A model generated the notes under the pieces. That model was not told the DNA's origin. It saw only the letters and a list, made by a program, of their open reading frames with translations, and did no database searches. The position numbers were made by a program, and so were the translations under genes. Of a stretch of 64,000 nucleotides of DNA, positions 43,503-52,385 are shown piece by piece. This stretch comes from Streptomyces sp. CB02261 (GTDB lineage Bacteria > Actinomycetota > Actinomycetes > Streptomycetales > Streptomycetaceae), in contig NZ_LIVX01000003.1 in NCBI RefSeq assembly GCF_001905665.1, forward strand, positions 505,478-569,477. The letters run 5' to 3'. Position 1 is the first letter of the stretch. Each line of letters begins with the position of its first letter.

Positions 43503-44300
43503 TCAGGCCGCGAGGACGCAGTCGGCGGCCGGCGGGCCGCGCCTGATCACCGTGTCCTCGAGCGCCTCGGCCATCCGGGGCGGTGAGGAGCCGAAGGCCG
43601 TACGGACCGCCCGTCGCGGCCCGGTGCGCGGAGCCGTCGACAGCCCGGTGAGCAGCGCCCGTACGAGACGGAGCGCGGCCCGCAGCGAGCGGACGAGGGC
43701 GCATTCGGCGAGCTCCGTCGCACCCTGCTCGGAGAGTTCGACGAGGCGGCTGAGGGCGTGGTCCCCGCGGCGCAGCAGCCAGCCCGCGGCGAGGGCGGCG
43801 AGCAGGTGGCCGAGGACCATGGGAAGGCCGGGCAGCAGCGCACCGGCGGGCGCGGTCGCCGTGGTGGTCGCGTGGCCGGCGTGGGCGTGGACGGCCGTCG
43901 AGGCGGCGGCCGCCGGGTCGAGACCGGCGTCGCGGAGGATCCTGGCGGCGTCGGCGGAGTTCAGGGACGCGGTCCCCGCCCCGCAGACCAACCGGGCCGC
44001 CATCCGGACGAGGGCGTCGTCCGCCTCGGCGCCCAGGGTCAGTCGCTGCCGGCCGAGGCCGAACAGGATGTGCAGACCGAGCTGTCCGCCGGCGAGGGCG
44101 CCGACGACGAAGCCGAGGGAGCGCTCCCGTCCGGTGAAGAGGACGGTGACGCCGAAGACGCCGAGGAACCCGGCCAGGAGGGTCCACAGGGCGATCCCCG
44201 CGCAGGCGGCGAGAGCGTGCCCGAGCGCGGACAGCACGACGCAGACCGCGGCGAACACCGCGGCCCTCAGCAGCCGTGGAGCGAGCGCGGGGGCATTCAT
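43503..44300 (-). CDS. Hypothetical integral membrane protein
   Basis: 265 residues, Ala/Leu-rich. Three predicted helices near the start (about 10-80) and one near 150-175, with a Thr/Ala/His-rich segment VHAHAGHATTTATAPAG between. No domain recognised. The His-rich loop and its place ahead of the copper operon hint at metal handling, but that is only inference. Divergent from the HATPase gene at 44505. Confidence 0.7.
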   Translation of the reverse strand: MNAPALAPRLLRAAVFAAVCVVLSALGHALAACAGIALWTLLAGFLGVFGVTVLFTGRERSLGFVVGALAGGQLGLHILFGLGRQRLTLGAEADDALVRMAARLVCGAGTASLNSADAARILRDAGLDPAAAASTAVHAHAGHATTTATAPAGALLPGLPMVLGHLLAALAAGWLLRRGDHALSRLVELSEQGATELAECALVRSLRAALRLVRALLTGLSTAPRTGPRRAVRTAFGSSPPRMAEALEDTVIRRGPPAADCVLAA

Positions 44301-44504
44301 GGCGGGCCCATCATCGCACCAGGGATCCCAGCGGCATGCGGCAGGTCCATAAGGTCGTTCTTGGGGGCCTTCGGGGTGACATACACCGGTGCACGGGCCG
44401 GTTGTATCCGCCGAACGAGCGCTCTTGTCGCCCCCGGGGGCTTAGGGGGCGTGCCGTCCGGCAATACGTATCGGTATGTCGAGCCGCTGCCGGGAGGCTG
44501 GAGC

Positions 44505-44948
44505 ATGAGCATCTGGTGGTCACTCCATCTGCGGCGTGAGGCGGCGAGCGTGCCGCTCGCCCGGCGGCTTCTGATGGGGACGATGGAGACGGCGGGCGTC
44601 GATCCCGACGTGTCCTACGAGCTGTCGGTCGCCCTGACCGAGGCGTGTGCGAACGCGGTGGAGCACGGCGGCGGCGCCGGCCGGGGCCGCCCGCAGGGGG
44701 CGTACCGGGTGACGGCGTACCTGGACGGCGAGACCTGTCGGATCGAGGTGGCCGACTCCGGTCCGGGGTTCCCCGGCGCCGAGGTGCCTGCGGCCGCGCC
44801 GGACGCCGAGAACGGCCGGGGGATGCGGCTGATCGAGGAGCTCGCGGACCACGTGCACTTCGGCAACCGGTCGGGCCGGGGCGGCGCGGTGGTCAGCTTC
44901 GACAAGATCCTGAAGTGGAAGGACACCCCTTCCCTTCTCATGGCCTGA
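44505..44948 (+). CDS. ATP-binding protein, RsbW-like HATPase
   Basis: 147 residues from ATG 44505 with GGGAGG at seven to eight bases. GHKL fold: N-box ALTEACANAVEHG, G1-box VADSGPGFPG, and G2-like ENGRGMRLIEELAD. Such small kinases act as anti-sigma factors or anti-anti-sigma kinases in Streptomyces. No partner gene adjoins it; the PP2C phosphatase at 46646 is a possible partner in the same neighbourhood. The sigma factor or substrate is unknown. Confidence 0.88.
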   Translation: MSIWWSLHLRREAASVPLARRLLMGTMETAGVDPDVSYELSVALTEACANAVEHGGGAGRGRPQGAYRVTAYLDGETCRIEVADSGPGFPGAEVPAAAPDAENGRGMRLIEELADHVHFGNRSGRGGAVVSFDKILKWKDTPSLLMA

Positions 44949-45004
44949 CCTTCCCCCCTTCTCCCGGCGTGAGCGCCCGCGCGGCCCGGGAGCATGAGGA
45001 CGGG

Positions 45005-45040
45005 GAAGGGCCCCCGCCGGTCGGTCGGCGAGGGCCCTTC
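45005..45040. terminator. Bidirectional hairpin terminator
   Basis: GAAGGGCCC (45005-45013) pairs with 45032-45040, and an inner CGCCG/CGGCG pair extends the stem. Lies between the convergent HATPase and aminopeptidase P genes. Confidence 0.8.
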
Positions 45041-45060
45041 GGTTCCAACGTACGCCGGGA

Positions 45061-46521
45061 TCAGCCCTTCAGCGCGGCCATCCACGCCTCGACCTCGTCG
45101 GCCCGGCGCGGCAGTCCCTCCGACAGGTTCCGGTTGCCGTCCTCGGTGACGAGGATGTCGTCCTCGATCCGGACGCCGATGCCGCGGTACTCCTCCGGCA
45201 CGGTCAGGTCGTCGGCCTGGAAGTACAGGCCCGGCTCGACGGTCAGGCACATGCCCGGCGCGAGGGTCGTGTCGACATAGGCCTCGGTGCGCGCGGCGGC
45301 GCAGTCGTGGACGTCCATGCCGAGCATGTGGCCGGTGCCGTGCAGGGTCCAGCGGCGCTGGAGCCCGAGCTCCAGGACGCGCTCGACCGGGCCCTCGACG
45401 AGACCCCACTCGACGAGCTTCTCGGCGAGGACGCGCTGGGCGGCGTCGTGGAAGTCACGGTAGGCGGCGCCGGGCTTCACCGCGGCGATGCCGGCCTCCT
45501 GCGCCTCGTACACGGCGTCGTAGATCTTGCGCTGGAGCTCGGTGTACCGGCCGTTGATCGGCAGGGTGCGGGTGATGTCGGCGGTGTAGAGCTCGGTGGT
45601 CTCCACGCCGGCGTCGAGCAGCAGCAGGTCGCCGGAGCGCACGTCGCCGTCGTTGCGCACCCAGTGCAGGGTGGTGGCGTGCGGGCCCGCGGCGCAGATG
45701 GAGCCGTAGCCGATGTCGTTGCCCTCGACGCGGGCGCGCAGGAAGAAGGTTCCCTCGATGTAGCGCTCGCTGGTGGCCTCGGCCTTGTCGAGGACCTTGA
45801 CGACGTCCTCGAAGCCGCGGGCGGTGGAGGCGCAGGCCTTCTCCAGCTCGGCGATCTCGAAGGAGTCCTTGATGAGGCGGGCCTCGGAGAGGTAGACGCG
45901 CAGTTCCTCGTCGCGCTCGGCGGTGACCTTGTCGGTCAGCGCGGCCTCGATGCCGGCGTCGTGGCCGCGGACGGCGCGGACGGGGCCGGTGGCCTCGCGG
46001 AGCGCGTCGGCGAGCTCGCGGACGTCCTTCGCGGGGATGCCGAGGAGCTGCTCGGCCTCGGTGAGGGAGTGGCGGCGGCCGACCCACAGCTCGCCCTGGC
46101 CGTCGAGCCAGAACTCGCCGTTCCCGCGGTCGGAGCGCGGCAGCAGGTAGATCGTGGCCTCGTGGCCGTCGGCCGTGGGCTCCAGGACGAGGACGCCGTC
46201 CTGCGTCTGGTCGCCGGTGAGGTACGCGTACTCCGTGGAGGCGCGGAAGCTGTACTCGGTGTCGTTCGACCGGGTCTTCAGCTTGCCGGCGGGGATCACC
46301 AGGCGCTCGCCGGGGAAGCGGGCGGACAGCGCGGCGCGGCGCGCGGCGGTCTTGTCGGCCTGGGCGATCGGCTTCAGGCCGTGCAGCTCGGTGTCGGCCC
46401 AGCCGGACTTCATGTTCTCGGCCAGCTCGTCGGACACGCCCGGGTACAGGCCGTTCTTCCGCTGCTTGATCGCCTGCTCTTCGGTCTCTTCCGGGGTCTC
46501 CGGCGTGAGCTCCTCGGCCAC
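45061..46521 (-). CDS. pepP: Xaa-Pro aminopeptidase (aminopeptidase P)
   Basis: 486 residues. N-terminal creatinase-like domain (about 40-200), then the M24B catalytic domain with metal ligands Asp in LLLLDAGVETT, Asp in TADITRT, His in GTGHMLGMDVHD, Glu in LTVEPGLY and Glu in VRIEDDILV. It removes N-terminal residues that precede proline and uses two Mn2+ ions. Length is normal for PepP. A gap of 124 bases separates it from the upstream phosphatase gene; this holds a direct repeat CGTACGGT. Confidence 0.94.
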   Translation of the reverse strand: MAEELTPETPEETEEQAIKQRKNGLYPGVSDELAENMKSGWADTELHGLKPIAQADKTAARRAALSARFPGERLVIPAGKLKTRSNDTEYSFRASTEYAYLTGDQTQDGVLVLEPTADGHEATIYLLPRSDRGNGEFWLDGQGELWVGRRHSLTEAEQLLGIPAKDVRELADALREATGPVRAVRGHDAGIEAALTDKVTAERDEELRVYLSEARLIKDSFEIAELEKACASTARGFEDVVKVLDKAEATSERYIEGTFFLRARVEGNDIGYGSICAAGPHATTLHWVRNDGDVRSGDLLLLDAGVETTELYTADITRTLPINGRYTELQRKIYDAVYEAQEAGIAAVKPGAAYRDFHDAAQRVLAEKLVEWGLVEGPVERVLELGLQRRWTLHGTGHMLGMDVHDCAAARTEAYVDTTLAPGMCLTVEPGLYFQADDLTVPEEYRGIGVRIEDDILVTEDGNRNLSEGLPRRADEVEAWMAALKG

Positions 46522-46645
46522 GGGTCTGCCTCCTCTTGGTACGACACTGAACCCCCACCATCGTACGGTCGTACGGAAGGGGGCCCAGGGCCGGAAGACC
46601 CTTACCGGAATGTCACCGTCCGCTTACCGGGGCTCACCGGCGCGG

Positions 46646-48097
46646 TCACTCGAAGCGGGCGGCGAGCAGGACCACGTCCTCCCCGTCCACGGCGGTGCCG
46701 AGGCCCTCGGGCAGCAGGGTCCGCAGGACGTGGTCCGCGACGGCTCCCGGGTCGCTCCGGTCCGCCTTCGGCACGCTCGCGGCCGCCGCGTGGAGCCGGG
46801 CGAAGGCGCGGTCCATGGCGTCGCCGGTACGGCGCAGCAGCCCGTCCGTGTAGAGAAGCACCGTTTCTCCGGGCGCCGGGGACAGCTCCACGCTCGGCGC
46901 CTCCCAGCAGGAGAGCATCCCGAGCGGGGCGGAGAGCGAGGTCTCGACGAACTCGGTGCGCCGTTCGCCCACGACCAGCGGCGGGGCGTGCCCGGCTCCG
47001 GCGAGGACGATCCGGCGCCGGGCCGGCTCGGCGTAGGCGAAGAGCGCGGTCGCCGAGCGTGCGGGCTCGGTGAGCCGGAGCAGGAGTTCCAGGTCGGACA
47101 GGACGGCGACGGGGTCCTCGCCCTCCATCACCGCGTACGCCCGGAGGGAGGCGCGCAGCCGGCCCATGGCGGCGAGGGCGCTGGGCCCGGTCCCGGAGAC
47201 GGAGCCGACGGCGAGCCCGAGGGCGCCCTCGGGCAGCGGCAGCGCGTCGTACCAGTCGCCGCCGCCCCGGGGGCCGGTGTGGTGGCGGGCGGCGAGCTGG
47301 ACGCCGGGGACGCGGGGGAGGCGGCTGGGTAGCAGCTCCTCGGTGATGGTGGAGACCTGGACGCGGGCGCGCTCGACCTGGAGGAGGCGGGCGAGGTGCT
47401 CGGTGGCGAAGCGGCCGTACAGCCCGATGAGGTGGCGCTGGCGGTCGTTGGGTTCGGCGGGCTCGTCGTAGAGCCAGACGGCCGCGCCGAGCCCGCCGGC
47501 GTCCTCGGTGGCGAGGGGGAGGGCGTAGCTGGCGGCGTAGCCGAGCCGGGCGGCGACCTCGCGGTGGCGCGGGTCGAGGCCTTCCTCGGTGCGGACGTCG
47601 CGGATGGCGATCGGATCGGGGACACGCTCGGGATGGCCGGGCTCGGGGAGGCCGTCGAGGAGGCGCCCGTAGCTGCTGGTGCCGCGCGGGACGGTCTCGA
47701 TGGTGCCGAGGTCGGAGTGGGCGAGGCCGAGACCGATGGTGGCGGCGGGGCCGAGGCCGTCGGCCGGTTCGAGGACGGCCATGCCGCGACGGGCCCCGAC
47801 GAGGGCGGCGCCGGCGCCGAGCACCTCGCGCAGGGCCTCGTCGAGGGAGGAGGTCCTGATGAGGCGCTCGGTGAGTTCGTGGAGGGTGGTGAGGTCGGAG
47901 ACCCAGGAGGCGAGCCTGTCCTGGATCAGCGCCCCGGGAGGAAGGGCCGTGTCGGAGGGTGTCGCCGCCGCGGGCACCCCGGGGAGGGGCGCCGTAGTGT
48001 GCGGTGGCCCGGGAACTGCTGAATCGATTCCAGCCACTTTCGGCAGGTGTGGGGCGCTCATGTCAGTCGGCTTTTCGACCGGTGCGTTTGACGCCAT
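46646..48097 (-). CDS. GAF domain PP2C-type (SpoIIE) phosphatase
   Basis: About 483 residues; start at ATG 48097 or the in-frame ATG six codons upstream. A Pro/Ala lead of about 65 residues is followed by a GAF domain (about 70-230) and a SpoIIE-type PP2C domain. The first metal Asp is kept (Asp284 in GGGDWYDAL), and LYTDGL and DGEDVVLLAARF are present. However, the second metal Asp of the usual GDVxGxG motif is Ser299 (GSVSGTG). This may weaken or abolish catalysis. The family controls anti-sigma pathways; the HATPase proteins at 44505 and 51600 are candidates. Confidence 0.88.
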   Translation of the reverse strand: MASNAPVEKPTDMSAPHLPKVAGIDSAVPGPPHTTAPLPGVPAAATPSDTALPPGALIQDRLASWVSDLTTLHELTERLIRTSSLDEALREVLGAGAALVGARRGMAVLEPADGLGPAATIGLGLAHSDLGTIETVPRGTSSYGRLLDGLPEPGHPERVPDPIAIRDVRTEEGLDPRHREVAARLGYAASYALPLATEDAGGLGAAVWLYDEPAEPNDRQRHLIGLYGRFATEHLARLLQVERARVQVSTITEELLPSRLPRVPGVQLAARHHTGPRGGGDWYDALPLPEGALGLAVGSVSGTGPSALAAMGRLRASLRAYAVMEGEDPVAVLSDLELLLRLTEPARSATALFAYAEPARRRIVLAGAGHAPPLVVGERRTEFVETSLSAPLGMLSCWEAPSVELSPAPGETVLLYTDGLLRRTGDAMDRAFARLHAAAASVPKADRSDPGAVADHVLRTLLPEGLGTAVDGEDVVLLAARFE

Positions 48098-48606
48098 AGC
48101 ATCGCAAACCCCCATGTCATTCTGCGCCGCTCAGTGCATCCACATGTACACGCACCAGAGGAGCGATGTCCAGCATTGTCCCCATGGGACTTGTGGTGTC
48201 CGTGGGGTTGTTCGGGAGATGGTGCGCAAGGGTTGAACTGCGCGGCAAGTTGGCCGAAAATTGTCCCCGGTGTGCACCTTTTGCGGTCGACTGGCGTCGT
48301 TTGAAGGCGCGTCATTCCGAGCGTGCTGGGTACGTAATCGGTGACAGGCGGGGGCAGTTGTGACTGCCCCGGAACGGGACGCGGATCCCCGGCGTCTCTC
48401 ATGCCACAGGCCGCAGCCCGTCACCGAGTGGCGGGGAACGTGTTCTGACCGCCCTGGTTCCGACCCGGTTCCCTCTCGTTCTGACCTGGCTCCACCTGGT
48501 CGGCCGTCATTCCGCCGACCCGGGTACGCGCGCTGATACGCACGGTGAAAAGTCCTGCACATGGTGTGATGTGGATTCGGCGTTCAACGGAAAGGAACGA
48601 GCGCAC
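48098..48606. other. Gene-free divergent intergenic region
   Basis: 509 bases between the PP2C and primase-like genes. No credible reading frame. A hairpin with 8-bp arms (48351-48358 and 48363-48370, loop TGTG) sits upstream of the primase-like gene. Two weak DnaA-like TTGTCCCC motifs occur near 48175 and 48260. Promoters for both flanking genes are expected here, but none was clear. Confidence 0.5.
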
Positions 48607-49293
48607 ATGCGCGAGATCCTCGGAAGGCGACGCAAGCTCCGGCTCTGGCGCAAGGCAGCAGCGAGGACCGCCCGGCTCGACGCCGCGGTCGCCTTCGCCG
48701 TCGAATGGAACTGGCCCGTCCTGCCGGGGGCCGGCCTGAGAGCGACGACCCGTACGGCCGCGGGGGCCGTCTGTTCCTGTCCCGACCCCGACTGCGTGGT
48801 GCCCGGCGCCCACCCCTTCGACCCGGGGCTGCTCGCGGCCACCACCGACGAGCGGATGATCCGCTGGTGGTGGGCCCGGCGCCCGGACGCGCCGGTCGTC
48901 CTCGCCACGGGCGGCGGCGCCCCCTGCGCGGTCAGCCTGCCGGCGGTGGCGGGAGCGCGGGCGCTCGCCGCGCTCGACGCGGCGGGCATGCGGCTCGGCC
49001 CGGTGGTGGCCACCCCGACCCGGTGGTCGATCCTCGTCGCCCCGTACGACCTCGAACGGCTCGGCGAGCTGCTGTACGCGAAGGACGGCGTGCCGAGTTC
49101 GCTGCGGTTCCACGGAGAGGGCGGCTATCTGCTGCTGCCGCCCTCGGTCGCGGGGACGGGGCAGGTGCGGTGGGAACGCGCACCGCTCGCGGGCTCCGCC
49201 CGGCCCTGGCTGCCGGATGTGGAGGCGGTGGTCGACGCCTTGGTGGAGGCGAGCACGAGCACGCCGGGCGGCGGAAGCCGGCTCGCGTACTGA
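48607..49293 (+). CDS. Bifunctional DNA primase/polymerase-like protein
   Basis: 228 residues from ATG 48607 (RBS AAAGGAA). The N-terminus (AVAFAVEWNWPVLPG) and the cysteine-rich CSCPDPDCVVPGAHP segment match the actinobacterial PF09250 prim-pol-like proteins, which usually keep a zinc-like CxCxxxxC. The acidic metal triad of true Prim-Pol is not obvious, so the protein may bind nucleic acid without polymerase activity. No helicase or mobile-element gene is adjacent, so a plasmid origin is not supported. Confidence 0.75.
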   Translation: MREILGRRRKLRLWRKAAARTARLDAAVAFAVEWNWPVLPGAGLRATTRTAAGAVCSCPDPDCVVPGAHPFDPGLLAATTDERMIRWWWARRPDAPVVLATGGGAPCAVSLPAVAGARALAALDAAGMRLGPVVATPTRWSILVAPYDLERLGELLYAKDGVPSSLRFHGEGGYLLLPPSVAGTGQVRWERAPLAGSARPWLPDVEAVVDALVEASTSTPGGGSRLAY

Positions 49294-49606
49294 CGGGGAG
49301 GCCTCCGGGGCTCCCCTGCGAGGCCTCCGGGACTTCCCCGTGCGGCCCCCGGAACCTCCCCCGAGGGCTTCGGGACTGGCCCGTGCGGCCTCCGGAATCT
49401 CCCCCGAGGGCTTCGGGGTGGCCCGTGAGGGCTTGGGCGTTCACCCCGGGGCTTCCCCGTGAGGGCTTCGGCCGTTCACCCGAACGGGTGTGTCAGGGGC
49501 CGACTTCTCCGGGAAACGCGCGTGCGGCCGGCCGGAGGGGCGTCGGCCGCCGCTATGTTCACCCCACCGTTCGAGATCTCCAGCCGAGCAGGAGCAGGTG
49601 GGACGC
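49294..49606. repeat. Gene-free region with degenerate 21-24 bp repeats
   Basis: 313 bases. From about 49300 to 49485 variants of GGCCTCCGGAACTCCCCCGA recur about nine times. Some pair into a 42-44 base higher-order unit (two good copies at about 49343-49428). The array lies after the stop of the primase-like gene. I see no gene. The rest is the leader of the 49607 gene. Confidence 0.6.
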
Positions 49607-50245
49607 ATGAGTCCGGTGAACCTCCGCGTGATCGGACTCGGGGCGGCCGTCACGGTCGCCGTCCTGCTGCCGCTCGTCGCGACGGCGGGACCGACGGGCG
49701 ATCCCGTACGCCCCGCCGAGCGGGCGGACGCGAAGGCCGGCGACCTGCTGCCGGGGCTCGGCCTCGGCCCCCGTACCCCGTCGTCGCCCCCGGCCGCCAC
49801 CGCCCCGGCGGCTCCGCCTCCCGAGGCTCCGGCTGCCGCTTCCCCCGCTCCGGACGCCGCCGCCCGGGTCACCCGCGCCCCGGTGTCGCCGGAACGGCTC
49901 TCCCGGTGTGGGCCGGAACTCGCCTCTCCCGACGGGGTCGAGGCGCAGACCTGCGTACTGGCGGAGGGACGCGACACCTGGGCGCGTACGTATTACCGGA
50001 ACGCCACCGGCCGGGAACTCGACGCGTTTCTTACCCTCATGGCCCCCGGCGGACGGACCGTACAGGTCCGTTGCCGGGTCCCCGCGCAGGACGAACCGGG
50101 GACGTGTGAAACGCCGGGGGAGCGCGGTCGGGGCGTGGCCACGGCGTATACGGCGGTCGCGGAATTCGCGGGCACGGGCGAAGGGGACAGTACTCCGCTG
50201 CTGCTGCGGGCAGGCAGCAACACGGCGGATCGGGAAGGAAGTTGA
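49607..50245 (+). CDS. Hypothetical secreted protein
   Basis: 212 residues from ATG 49607 with GGTGGGA upstream. Signal peptide or anchor VIGLGAAVTVAVLLPLVATAG, a Pro/Ala linker (about 50-95), and a C-terminal domain of about 110 residues with three or four cysteines (RCGPEL, QTCVLAEG, VRCRVP, GTCETP) that could form two disulphides. No family recognised. Orphan gene, followed by a terminator-like hairpin. Confidence 0.75.
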   Translation: MSPVNLRVIGLGAAVTVAVLLPLVATAGPTGDPVRPAERADAKAGDLLPGLGLGPRTPSSPPAATAPAAPPPEAPAAASPAPDAAARVTRAPVSPERLSRCGPELASPDGVEAQTCVLAEGRDTWARTYYRNATGRELDAFLTLMAPGGRTVQVRCRVPAQDEPGTCETPGERGRGVATAYTAVAEFAGTGEGDSTPLLLRAGSNTADREGS

Positions 50246-50284
50246 ACGTCGACGCCCCGGAGCCTGCCGGAAGCGGACATGGAA

Positions 50285-50328
50285 AGGCCCGATCGCTGGC
50301 GACGGGGGATGCACCAGCGACCGGGCTT
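50285..50328. terminator. Hairpin terminator (imperfect)
   Basis: AAGGCCCGATCGCTGG at about 50285-50300 pairs with CCAGCGACCGGGCTT (about 50313-50328) with one mismatch and one bulge. Between the convergent secreted-protein gene and the SEC-C gene. Confidence 0.6.
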
Positions 50329-50465
50329 CCAGAACGGTAACAAGAGATCTGCTGTTCGCAAATTCGATCTCGGTTATTCGGACAGGGATTTACCCGGCCA
50401 CCGACCGTGTTGTGGTGGAAGTCACCGACCGGTCGGTCTGTCGGTCACCGATACCACGTGGGGTA

Positions 50466-51443
50466 TCAGCTGAGAGTCACCTGACGGTTCGTGAGGCCGC
50501 CGCGCGCCCGCCGCTCCTCCGCGGTGAGCGGGGCGTCCGAGGCGAGCGCCCCGGCCAGCCGCTCGGCGAACTCGGCGGCAGGCTTCTCGCACTCCTCGGC
50601 GGTCATCGCGGTCGGCAGGTCCCAGACCGGCACCATCAGTCCGTGGGCGCGGAACGAGCCGACGAGCCGGGTGTCCGCGCCGAGGGAGGTGCCGTCACCT
50701 GCCTGGAGGCGGGCGAGCGCGTCGAGGAGCTTCTCCTCCGGGTACGGCATGACCCAGCGCAGGTGGTTCTTGTCCGGGGTCTCGCACCAGTACGCGGAGT
50801 CGACGCTCGTCAGCTTGACGGTCGGGATCGCGGCCGCGTTGGCCCGCTCCAGGGAGGCGGCGACCTCCGGGTCGGCGCCGTCCGTGGACTGCGGGATCCA
50901 GAACTCGAAGCCCGAGTGGACCTCGGGCGCGAACGCGGCGTCCGCGTCCAGGAGGTCCTGGAGGCGCGGGCCCTCGGCCGGCACACGGCGCGGGGGTACG
51001 GGGTTGCCCGGCTCGGTCTCCAGGGCGCGCTGGAGCGTGTCGGCGAGGTCGCGGGCGAGGTCGCCGGAGGTGGAGTCGTTCTGCAGGGCGAGCAGGACCG
51101 AGCCGTCGTCGCGGCGCAGCGCCGGCCACGCCATCGGCAGCACGGTCGCGAGCGTCACGGACGGAACGCCCTCCGGGAGCCCGCCCTTCAGGGTGAGCGG
51201 CACGGTGGCGGCGGGCACCAGCTCGCGCAGCGCGACCCAGTCGCACTCACCGGGCAGGCCCTCGAAGGGGCGCTGGACGAGCTCGGTCACGGCGTGCGCG
51301 GCGGCCCGGCCGTGACACGCCTTGTAGCGGCGGCCCGAACCGCACGGGCACGGCTCGCGGGCGCCGACGACCGGGATCTCCCCGCTCGTGACCTGTGCCT
51401 GGCCGGTCTTGCCGGCCTTCGTCTGGGGGCGCTTCTTGGCCAT
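50466..51443 (-). CDS. SEC-C domain protein (DUF5926)
   Basis: 325 residues from ATG 51443 (MAKKRPQTK). A SEC-C zinc motif near residue 33, EPCPCGSGRRYKACHG, sits at the N-terminus rather than at the end of a SecA. The remaining 270 residues match a widespread actinobacterial family of unknown function (DUF5926). An inverted repeat GATACC...GGTATC (50450-50467) overlaps its stop. Role unknown; the zinc finger suggests protein or nucleic acid binding. Confidence 0.82.
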   Translation of the reverse strand: MAKKRPQTKAGKTGQAQVTSGEIPVVGAREPCPCGSGRRYKACHGRAAAHAVTELVQRPFEGLPGECDWVALRELVPAATVPLTLKGGLPEGVPSVTLATVLPMAWPALRRDDGSVLLALQNDSTSGDLARDLADTLQRALETEPGNPVPPRRVPAEGPRLQDLLDADAAFAPEVHSGFEFWIPQSTDGADPEVAASLERANAAAIPTVKLTSVDSAYWCETPDKNHLRWVMPYPEEKLLDALARLQAGDGTSLGADTRLVGSFRAHGLMVPVWDLPTAMTAEECEKPAAEFAERLAGALASDAPLTAEERRARGGLTNRQVTLS

Positions 51444-51599
51444 GGTGTGGCTTTCTCCCGATCGCGGCGGTGCGGTGCTTGTTCCGGGCGCGAGCCTAGC
51501 CGCACCGGGCACCGACACCCCTCAGGCGGGGCGCGCTGCCCCGCCGGGGAACGCGGCGACAGCCGTACGTGCGCCACCGCCGTCCGCGCACCGCGCGCG

Positions 51600-52115
51600 T
51601 CAGTCGAGATCGTCGTACGCGTCCAGGATGTCGAAGCGTGAGCCGCCGCCGACGCGGGCCGCGAAGTCCTCGCGCCGGTGTCCCTCGGTGACCACCACCC
51701 AGACGGTGACCTCGCCGGTCGCGCTGTCCCGTACACCCCAGTCCTGGGCCAGCGCGCTGATGATGTTCAGCCCGCGCCCTCCTCGTGCGGTGACCGAGGG
51801 TGTCGACGGAACGGGCCGTGTAGGGCCACCACCGTCCGTCACCTCCACCCGCAGGCCGCCCGCGGAGTCCACCCGCCAGGCCGCTCGTACGTCCCCGTCG
51901 CCCCGATCCGCCCGTCCCAGCGGCCTGCCGTACCGACAGGCATTGCTGAGCAGCTCCGAAAGGATCAGTACCGCGTCGTCGACGACCGAATCGGACACCC
52001 CGCTGCGGTACAGCTCGTCCCGCATCCGGTGTCGCGCCTCACCCACGCCCGCAGGGCCATGGGGTACGGCCATGCTCGACGACGTGGGCACCTCCTGTGC
52101 CACCACCAACGCCAC
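51600..52115 (-). CDS. ATP-binding protein, anti-sigma factor-like HATPase
   Basis: 171 residues from GTG 52115, chosen because a strong AAAGGAGG sits seven bases upstream. N-box VLILSELLSNACRYGRPL, G1-like VEVTDGGGPT and G2-like GGRGLNIISALA mark a GHKL fold of the Streptomyces RsbW-like type. Such proteins bind ATP and regulate sigma factors or act downstream of conserved regulatory GTPases. Monocistronic between the SEC-C and GDPD genes. Confidence 0.85.
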   Translation of the reverse strand: MALVVAQEVPTSSSMAVPHGPAGVGEARHRMRDELYRSGVSDSVVDDAVLILSELLSNACRYGRPLGRADRGDGDVRAAWRVDSAGGLRVEVTDGGGPTRPVPSTPSVTARGGRGLNIISALAQDWGVRDSATGEVTVWVVVTEGHRREDFAARVGGGSRFDILDAYDDLD

Positions 52116-52385
52116 CCCCGAGACCTCCTTTGCCCCACGCCACCGTGTGGATGCCCCGCTGGCCTGGGCCGGAAACCGGCCAATCCGCGTTCGATGAGGC
52201 ACTCGTGACGATCGCGTAGGTACCGAACGCGCCGGTGCACGCCCTGTCGGCCCCGTAAACCCTTGTGACGTAAGGGAAAAGGGAGGCTGGAGGGGCGGTA
52301 AAGGCAGCGGTAGAGGCGGCGATATCGGAGTCGGCGGAGACGGCGACAGAGGCGGCGACAGGCCGGGATGGAGGCGCCGTGAGGA

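Noticed and set aside
48165..48270. DnaA box cluster in the PP2C/primase intergenic region
   Set aside because: Only TTGTCCCC-type partial matches, none perfect.
48607..49293. Plasmid or phage replication gene
   Set aside because: The protein matches a chromosomal actinobacterial family, and no helicase, integrase or Rep gene adjoins it.
50100..50120. GTGTGAAAC as a third parS-like site
   Set aside because: Only one half-site is present; the other half does not match.
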